This document shows positions 56,967-61,856 of a DNA stretch of 61,856 bases, in pieces. The position numbers and the translations under genes are program-made. This DNA comes from Patulibacter medicamentivorans (GTDB taxonomy: Bacteria; Actinomycetota; Thermoleophilia; Solirubrobacterales; Solirubrobacteraceae), in NCBI RefSeq assembly GCF_000240225.1, contig NZ_AGUD01000004.1, positions 1 to 61,856 of the forward strand, in the 5' to 3' direction. Numbering within the stretch: position 1 is the stretch's first letter; each line of letters starts with the position of its first letter. The notes under the pieces were generated by a model. That model searched no databases. It had not been told where the DNA came from and was given only the letters and a program-made list of their open reading frames with translations.

Positions 56967-58181
56967 TCAGGCCACCCCCTCGATCTCGCGCGCCTTCAGC
57001 TCGCTGAAGGGCACGCCCTTGTCCAGGCGCGGCTCGGGCGGCAGGCCCAGGACGCGCTCGCCGATCGTGTTGCGGAGGATCTCCTCCGTGCCGCCGGCGG
57101 ACTTCAGGCCCGGCAGGAACGAGATCATGTACGCCCACTCGCTGGCGTCGTCGAGGGCCTCGGGCCCGACCACGTCGGCGATCAGGTCGCCGGCGCTGAC
57201 GGCGGCGCTGACCACGGTCACCTTGCCGAGCCCGAACTCGGGGCCCGGCAGGCCGCCGCCGGCCAGGTCGCTGAGCAGCCGGTGGCCGGCGAAGCGGCTG
57301 GCGATCAGCTCGGTGCCGATCGCGCCCAGCCGCTGACGGACGTCGCTGTCCTCGCGGGCGCCGGGGGCGTCGGCGATCACGGCGGCGAACTTCTCGGCGC
57401 TGTAGCCGATCGGCGAGGTGCCGATCGAGAGCCGCTCGAACATCAGCACGGTGAGCGCGGTCGCCCAGCCGCCGCCGACCTCGCCGAGGACCGCGTCGGC
57501 GCCGACCTGGACCTCGTCGAGGAAGACCTCGTTGAACTCCGCCTCGCCCGAGATCTGGCGCAGGCCGCGGATCGTCACGCCCTCGGCGTCCATCGGCACG
57601 ATGAACATCGTCAGGCCCTTGTGCTTGGGCACGTCGGCGTCGGTCCGCGCCAGCAGCACGCCGAAGGCGGCGAACTGGGCGTTGGTCGTCCAGACCTTCT
57701 GCCCGCTGATCCGGAAGCTGCCGTCGTCCTGCCGGACCGCGCGGGTGGTGATGCCGGCCAGGTCGGAGCCGGCGGCCGGCTCGCTGAAGAGCTGGCAGAA
57801 GACCTCGTCGGCGTGGAGCATCGGGCCGAGGTGGCGCCGCTTCTGCTCGTCGCTGCCATGGACGATGATCGCCGGGCCCATCATGCCCAGGCCGATGAAG
57901 TCGAGCGGGCCCGGGACGCCGGCGTGGGCCAGCTCCTGGTTGACGATCACCTGCTCGATCGGGCCCTTGCCGGCGCCGCCGAACTCCTGCGGCCAGGTCA
58001 CGCCGCAGAGGCCGCCCTTGGCCAGCTCGGCCTGCCAGCCGCGCCAGGCCTCGATCCGCTCGTCCTCGTCGGCGATCGCGTCGGCGCCGCGCACCTTCGG
58101 CGCCTGGGCGGCGTGGTCGGCGAGCCAGGCGCGCACCTGCGCCCGGTAGGCGGCCTGCTCGGGGTCGTCGTTCAGATCCAC
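56967..58181 (-). CDS. Acyl-CoA dehydrogenase family protein
   Basis: 404 aa, GTG start with GGAGG ribosome binding site. FAD/substrate motifs QLFSEPAAGSDLAGITTRA and ISGQKVWTTNAQFA, then LKSAGGTEEILRNTIGERVLGLP at the C-terminus. The adenine-contact region is complete. Pairs with the next gene to form a probable heteromeric acyl-CoA dehydrogenase of the steroid/long-chain type. No electron-transfer flavoprotein genes are near. Confidence 0.88.
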   Translation of the reverse strand: MDLNDDPEQAAYRAQVRAWLADHAAQAPKVRGADAIADEDERIEAWRGWQAELAKGGLCGVTWPQEFGGAGKGPIEQVIVNQELAHAGVPGPLDFIGLGMMGPAIIVHGSDEQKRRHLGPMLHADEVFCQLFSEPAAGSDLAGITTRAVRQDDGSFRISGQKVWTTNAQFAAFGVLLARTDADVPKHKGLTMFIVPMDAEGVTIRGLRQISGEAEFNEVFLDEVQVGADAVLGEVGGGWATALTVLMFERLSIGTSPIGYSAEKFAAVIADAPGAREDSDVRQRLGAIGTELIASRFAGHRLLSDLAGGGLPGPEFGLGKVTVVSAAVSAGDLIADVVGPEALDDASEWAYMISFLPGLKSAGGTEEILRNTIGERVLGLPPEPRLDKGVPFSELKAREIEGVA

Positions 58182-58230
58182 GGTTGCGGTCCTCCGCGTC
58201 CAGGTGACGGTTGTCGGGTCGGCCGTCGGC

Positions 58231-58245
58231 GCCAGCCTGGCTGGC
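58231..58245. promoter_or_regulatory. 15-bp palindromic operator in the acyl-CoA dehydrogenase leader
   Basis: GCCAGCC-T-GGCTGGC is a perfect palindrome with 7-bp arms, about 12-27 bp downstream of the predicted start of transcription and 50 bp before the GTG. A repressor bound here would block the operon. Confidence 0.5.
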
Positions 58246-58264
58246 TGACCGGCCAATCGGCTGG

Positions 58265-58292
58265 AGCATACGCCACGTCGAACGCGAAGCAA
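58265..58292 (-). promoter_or_regulatory. Promoter of the acyl-CoA dehydrogenase pair
   Basis: On the minus strand, TTGCTT (58292-58287) and TATGCT (58270-58265) are separated by 16 bp. A CCAGCTGG palindrome (58294-58301) lies immediately upstream. It is the most AT-rich part of the gap. Confidence 0.45.
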
Positions 58293-58308
58293 GCCAGCTG
58301 GTCGGTTT

Positions 58309-58791
58309 CTACAGGTCGTCGAGCAGGCCGGCGACCGTCCGCAGCGTCCGCGCCGCGACCGCCAGGTCGGCGTCGGGGACCCCGTCGAGGGCCGCGCCCC
58401 ACAGCCGCTGCCAGCGCTCGCGGCGCTCGGCGACGACCTCCTGGCCCTCGTCGGTCAGCCGCACCAGCACCACGCGACGGTCCTCGTCGCTGCGTCCGCG
58501 ACGGACGACGCCCAGCTCCTCGAGGTGATCGAGGGTCGCGGTCATCGACGCCGGGTTCAGCTCGACCGCGCGGGCCAGGGCGCCGGCGCTCATCGTGCCG
58601 CCGCCCTTCGCCAGCTCCATCAGGCTGCGGACCTGGGCGTGGCTGAGCTGGCCGGGGCGCTGCTGGTCGCGGCCCTTCAGCCGCCGCTCGGCCCCGAGCA
58701 GGCCGTAGAAGGCGCGGGTCAGGTCCTCGACCCGCTCGGCGCGCTCGCCGGTCAGGGGGAGGGCGGTGGCGGCGATGTCGATGGCGCTCAT
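58309..58791 (-). CDS. MarR family transcriptional regulator
   Basis: 160 aa. HTH with LSHAQVRSLMELAKGGGTMSAGALA, ELNPASMTATLDHLEELGVV and wing RRGRSDEDRRVVLVRLTDEG. Encoded directly after the MFS pump with an ATGA overlap. It therefore probably represses the shared promoter at 60.3 kb and responds to a pump substrate. Confidence 0.87.
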   Translation of the reverse strand: MSAIDIAATALPLTGERAERVEDLTRAFYGLLGAERRLKGRDQQRPGQLSHAQVRSLMELAKGGGTMSAGALARAVELNPASMTATLDHLEELGVVRRGRSDEDRRVVLVRLTDEGQEVVAERRERWQRLWGAALDGVPDADLAVAARTLRTVAGLLDDL

Positions 58792-60287
58792 GCTGCGGCC
58801 TCCAGGGCGGCTTCGTGGACGTGCGGATCGCTCTCGCGGGCGAGCGCCCGAGTGCTGCTGCCGTTGGCCCGCCGGCGCTCGACGACGGCCAGGACGATCG
58901 CCGGCAGCAGCGCGAGCGCGGTCACGCCGAGCACCCACCAGTAGGTGCTGGCGAAGGCGCCGGCCAGCTGCGACGGCTGCGCGGCGCCGCTGCCGAGGTC
59001 GGTGATGTGGCCCTGCAGGACGACCGTCAGGACCGCGACGCCGATCGAGCCGCCGACCCGCTGCAGCGTGTTCAGCTGCGGCGAGGCGTGGGTCACCTGG
59101 TCGGGCCGCAGGACCGCGAAGGCCGCCGTCATCGCGGGCATCATCGAGAGCCCGACGCCGAGGCCGCGCAGCACCATCGCGCCGCCGATCAGCCAGTACG
59201 AGGTGCTCGCGTCCAGCAGCACGAACGGGATCGTGGTGATCGCGGTCAGGGCGACGCCGGCGACCGCGACCCGGCCGCCGCCGAAGCGGTCGGTCAGCCG
59301 GCCGGAGAGCGCCATCGCGACCATCGCGCCGATCCCCTGGGGCGCGATCAGCAGACCGGTGTGGACCGCGTCCTCGCCGCGGACCTGCTGGAAGTAGAGC
59401 GGGATGATGATCATCGCGCCGAACAGCGCGGCGCCGAGCGCGAAGGTCGTCATCGAGGCCGCCGCGAACGCCTTGTCCTTGTACAGGCGGACGTTCAGCA
59501 GCGGGTTCTCGATCCGCAGCGCGCGGACCACGAACAGCGCGACCAGCGCCAGTCCGCCGAGCAGCGGGGCCAGCACGCTGCCGGCGGTCAGGCTGCCGGC
59601 GGTGCCGCTCTGGGCCAGGCCGTAGGTGATGCCGACGACGCCGGTCCCGACCAGCCCGAGCCCGACGGCGTCGAGCTTGCCGGCCTCGGCCGGGACGTCG
59701 CGGGGCAGCAGCTTGATGGCGGCGAACACGGCGCCGATCCCGATCGGCACGTTGACGAGGAAGATCCACTGCCAGCCGACGTGCTCGACCAGCAGGCCGC
59801 CGACGGTCGGGCCGAAGACGGGGGCCAGGACGATCGGGACGCCGATGAAGCTCATGATCCGGCCGAGGTTGCGGGGGCCGGCGGCCTTGACCAGGATCAT
59901 CTGGCCGATCGGCATGATCATGCCGCCGCCGACGCCCTGCAGGACGCGGAAGCCGATCAGCGATCCGGTCGACCAGGCCAGGCCGCAGAGCGCGGAGCCG
60001 ACCGTGAAGAGCGCGAGCGCGAACAGGTAGACGCGGCGCGCGCCGAAGCGGTTGGAGACCCAGCCGGTGATCGGGATCACCGCCGCCAGCGACAGCAGGT
60101 AGCCGGTCGCGACCCACTGGATGTCGTCGAGCGGGGAGTGCAGGTCCTTGCCGAGGGTGTCGAGCGCGACGTTGACGATCGTCGTGTCGAGCACCGACAT
60201 GATCGCGCCGAGGATCACGACGATCGCGATCCTCATCACGTGGGGTTCGATGCGCGAGGGCGGCGCGGCTGCAGTGGTGCTGGACAT
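58788..60287 (-). CDS. DHA2 family MFS transporter (EmrB/QacA type, 14 TM)
   Basis: 499 aa from ATG 60287 with GGGAG ribosome binding site; a TTG at 60329 would add 14 residues. Motif C region and the DHA2 signature ATGYLLSLAAVIPITGWVSNRF-type loop are clear, with FGPTVGGLLVEHVGWQWIFLVNVP (DHA2 motif) following. About 14 hydrophobic segments. Likely proton-driven drug or metabolite export, controlled by the MarR gene behind it. Confidence 0.88.
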   Translation of the reverse strand: MSSTTAAAPPSRIEPHVMRIAIVVILGAIMSVLDTTIVNVALDTLGKDLHSPLDDIQWVATGYLLSLAAVIPITGWVSNRFGARRVYLFALALFTVGSALCGLAWSTGSLIGFRVLQGVGGGMIMPIGQMILVKAAGPRNLGRIMSFIGVPIVLAPVFGPTVGGLLVEHVGWQWIFLVNVPIGIGAVFAAIKLLPRDVPAEAGKLDAVGLGLVGTGVVGITYGLAQSGTAGSLTAGSVLAPLLGGLALVALFVVRALRIENPLLNVRLYKDKAFAAASMTTFALGAALFGAMIIIPLYFQQVRGEDAVHTGLLIAPQGIGAMVAMALSGRLTDRFGGGRVAVAGVALTAITTIPFVLLDASTSYWLIGGAMVLRGLGVGLSMMPAMTAAFAVLRPDQVTHASPQLNTLQRVGGSIGVAVLTVVLQGHITDLGSGAAQPSQLAGAFASTYWWVLGVTALALLPAIVLAVVERRRANGSSTRALARESDPHVHEAALEAAA

Positions 60288-60304
60288 CTTCGACTCCCGT
60301 TCCT

Positions 60305-60327
60305 TTAGCAACCGAAGCTTAGCATCC
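60305..60327. promoter_or_regulatory. Direct repeats in the MFS/MarR promoter
   Basis: TTAGCAACC (60305-60313) and TTAGCATCC (60319-60327) repeat with a 14-bp period in a markedly AT-rich patch just upstream of the MFS ribosome binding site. A CAACC...GGTTG dyad spans 60309-60336. Candidate MarR binding region. Confidence 0.45.
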
Positions 60328-60408
60328 AAATGGTTGAGATGTGCAATCTGTGGCGCGTCGCACAGCTCCGGCCGGCGTCGTCGCGGGAGGGCGGCGGCCG
60401 CGCGGCGG

Positions 60409-61479
60409 CTAGAGCGCGACCGGAGCGCCGGTCGCGGCGGAGCGCTGCGCGGCCTCGACGACCCGCAGGGCCGCGACCGCGTCGGCCGGATCGACCGGGA
60501 CCGGGCCCTCGCCGCGCAGGGCCGCCGCGACCGCGACGTAGAAGGCGGGGTAGTCGCCGCGCTCGGTCGCCACCGGTCGCCGGTCGCCGTCGGTCCCGAT
60601 CGTGCCCCAGGCGGACTCGTCCTCGACCCCGTAGCCGGCGTCGCCCGGGCGCGTTCCGCCGCGCAGCTGCTCCTCCTGGACGTCGAGCCCGTGCTTGACG
60701 TAGGCCGCGGCCGAGCCGAGCACGCGCAGCCGCGGGCCGACGTCGGCGGCGGTCGCGCTGGCCCACAGGTGCGAGCGCACGCCGCCGGCGTGGGTCAGGG
60801 CCACGAACGCGTCGTCGTCGACCGCGGCCCCGGGACGCCGGACGTCGAGCTCGGCGTAGACGCTGGTCGGCGGGCCGAACAGCAGCAGCGCCTGGTCGAT
60901 CAGGTGGCTGCCGAGGTCGTAGAGGACGCCGCCGGCGTCGCGCGGGTCGGCCAGCTCGCGCCAGCCGACCTTCGGCCGCGGGCGCCAGCGCTCGAACCGC
61001 GACTCGAACCGCTGCACCCGGCCGAGCGACCCGTCGGCGATCAGCCGCCGGAGGGTCAGCAGGTCGCCGTCCCAGCGCCGGTTCTGGAACACGGTCAGCG
61101 GCCGCTGCCGTCGGCCGGCGAGCGCGACCAGCTCCTCGGCCTCGGCGGCCCGCGCCGCCAGCGGCTTGTCGACGACGACCGCCAGGCCGGCCTCGAGCGC
61201 CGTCCGCGCCAGTGGCACGTGGCTGCGGTTGGGCGTGGTGACGACGGCCAGGTCGAAGTCGCCGGCGCTCGCGAGCGCCGTCTCGCCGTCGGGCAGGACC
61301 GCGGCGCCGGGGTAGCGGGCGCCGACCTCGGCCACTCGCTGCGGGTCGCGCGTGGTGACCGCGGCCAGTCGCAGTCCGGGCGTGGCCGCGATCAGCGGGG
61401 CGTGGAAGGCGGCGCCGCCGATCCCGTAGCCCAGCAGCAGGACGCGGGCGGGGCGCTCGGGCGAGCCGACGGGGGGCAT
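60409..61479 (-). CDS. Gfo/Idh/MocA family oxidoreductase
   Basis: 356 aa from ATG 61479 (TTG 61491 possible). Rossmann start VLLLGYGIGGAAFHAPLIA, then VTTPNRSHVPLARTALEAGLAVVVDKPLA (the EKP-like motif, here DKP), and the C-terminal domain with GGVLYDLGSHLIDQALLLFG (GxxxDxGxHxxD-type active site, His present). NAD(P)-dependent oxidation or reduction of a sugar or cyclitol is likely; the substrate is unknown. Confidence 0.88.
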   Translation of the reverse strand: MPPVGSPERPARVLLLGYGIGGAAFHAPLIAATPGLRLAAVTTRDPQRVAEVGARYPGAAVLPDGETALASAGDFDLAVVTTPNRSHVPLARTALEAGLAVVVDKPLAARAAEAEELVALAGRRQRPLTVFQNRRWDGDLLTLRRLIADGSLGRVQRFESRFERWRPRPKVGWRELADPRDAGGVLYDLGSHLIDQALLLFGPPTSVYAELDVRRPGAAVDDDAFVALTHAGGVRSHLWASATAADVGPRLRVLGSAAAYVKHGLDVQEEQLRGGTRPGDAGYGVEDESAWGTIGTDGDRRPVATERGDYPAFYVAVAAALRGEGPVPVDPADAVAALRVVEAAQRSAATGAPVAL

Positions 61480-61498
61480 CGGTCCATTCAAGCAGCGC

Positions 61499-61537
61499 GC
61501 TCGGGCCGCGTTCGGATCGTCCGAACATCGCCCGAGC
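61499..61537. promoter_or_regulatory. Nested double palindrome in divergent promoter
   Basis: Outer arms GCTCGGGC (61499-61506) and GCCCGAGC (61530-61537), and inner arms GTTCGGA (61510-61516) and TCCGAAC (61520-61526), are all perfect and share one centre, with 3-bp gaps on each side. It lies between the oxidoreductase and glycosyltransferase starts. Confidence 0.6.
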
Positions 61538-61618
61538 GGCCCCGGGGCGCGGCGGCCGCTCCCGGCCGTTCACCAGCAGGCAGCGAGATCGCGCCCGGCG
61601 AGCGCTAGCGTGCGCGCC

Positions 61619-61856
61619 GTGGCCCGTCCGCTCCGGCTCGCCGCCGCCGCGCTCGTCGCCGTCCGCCTGTCGCGGGCCGCGCGCCCCGCGGCCCGCCTGA
61701 CCGCGCCGTCCGACCTGCGGCCGGATGCGCCGCCGCCCGCCGACCGGCCGACGGTGACCGTGATCGTGCCCGCGCGAAACGAGGAGCAGCGGATCGGAGC
61801 CTGCCTCGACGGGCTCGCCGGCGACCCCTGGATCGACGAGCTGCTGGTCGTCGACG
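61619..61856 (+). CDS. Family 2 glycosyltransferase (5' part, cut by window end)
   Basis: 79 codons from GTG 61619. After an Ala/Arg-rich, weakly hydrophobic N-terminus comes the GT-A start VTVIVPARNEEQRIGACLDG and a strand ending LLVVD, the nucleotide-binding beginning of GT2 enzymes. The rest is outside the window. The start is approximate; no clear Shine-Dalgarno is visible. Confidence 0.7.
   Translation, partial: MARPLRLAAAALVAVRLSRAARPAARLTAPSDLRPDAPPPADRPTVTVIVPARNEEQRIGACLDGLAGDPWIDELLVVD

Noticed and set aside
1-61856. CRISPR arrays, insertion sequences, prophage or toxin-antitoxin genes
   Set aside because: I looked for regular direct repeats, transposase motifs, integrases and small paired genes and saw none that hold up.

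Overview
The window reads as chromosome of a very GC-rich actinobacterium-type organism. Codons end almost always in G or C, genes overlap by ATGA or TGATG, and GTG starts are common. Actinobacterial families are frequent: an IrtA/IrtB siderophore importer, an F420-type nitroreductase-like protein, IpdAB-like CoA-transferases and a bacterial eRF1-like (baeRF) protein. A Thermoleophilia/Solirubrobacterales host would fit the mix, but that is an inference. No phage, IS element, integrase, CRISPR array or rRNA is visible. One tRNA-Ala(TGC) is present.

Layout. (1) 1-9.3 kb: a leftward cluster (dehydrogenase fragment, hydantoinase/oxoprolinase A and B, creatinase-like M24 protein) diverges from a rightward run (GntR/FCD regulator, SDR, carboxymuconolactone decarboxylase-like, SRPBCC, CrtI-like FAD oxidoreductase). 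(2) 9.4-14.8 kb, leftward: indolepyruvate:ferredoxin oxidoreductase (iorA and a long iorB), a PaaX-like regulator and a PaaI-like thioesterase, suggesting aryl-acid metabolism. (3) 15-21.8 kb: secreted and membrane-anchored unknown proteins with a MacB/FtsX-type ABC system. (4) 21.9-26.3 kb: irtAB iron-siderophore import. (5) 26.4-51.7 kb: a large catabolic island. It holds SDRs (one internally deleted), a quinone-oxidoreductase-like enzyme, an acetone-carboxylase-like pair whose second subunit carries a fused zinc ribbon, a ribose-type ABC importer, an acyl-CoA ligase/DUF6285/APH-kinase block resembling levulinate LvaE-B-A, a 2-oxoacid dehydrogenase with a split E2, a two-subunit CoA-transferase, two MaoC hydratases, a LuxR-type response regulator with a soluble histidine kinase, a TetR regulator, a SnoaL-like protein, a second ligase and an isochorismatase-fold protein. 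(6) 51.8-61.9 kb: epimerase/MarR pair, tRNA-Ala, DUF2267, baeRF, DDN-like protein, two acyl-CoA dehydrogenases, MarR/MFS pair, Gfo/Idh/MocA oxidoreductase and a glycosyltransferase start.

The most interesting signal is regulatory. A 16-bp dyad close to CTGTCGGTTCCGCCAG (general form CTG-N10-CAG) occurs in eight intergenic regions of the 26.4-51.7 kb island. Each copy lies ahead of a gene or operon, and I found none in the flanking intergenic regions I read. It looks like the operator of one regulon joining uptake, carboxylation, CoA activation, phosphorylation, oxidative decarboxylation and CoA transfer. The LuxR-type response regulator inside the island is the natural candidate. A second layer of CTACCG/CGGTAG dyads, at the E1-alpha promoter and ahead of the island's own TetR gene, suggests TetR control by an acyl-CoA-like ligand. 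The island therefore looks like a self-regulated pathway for an unidentified oxo- or hydroxy-acid. The substrate cannot be read from the sequence.
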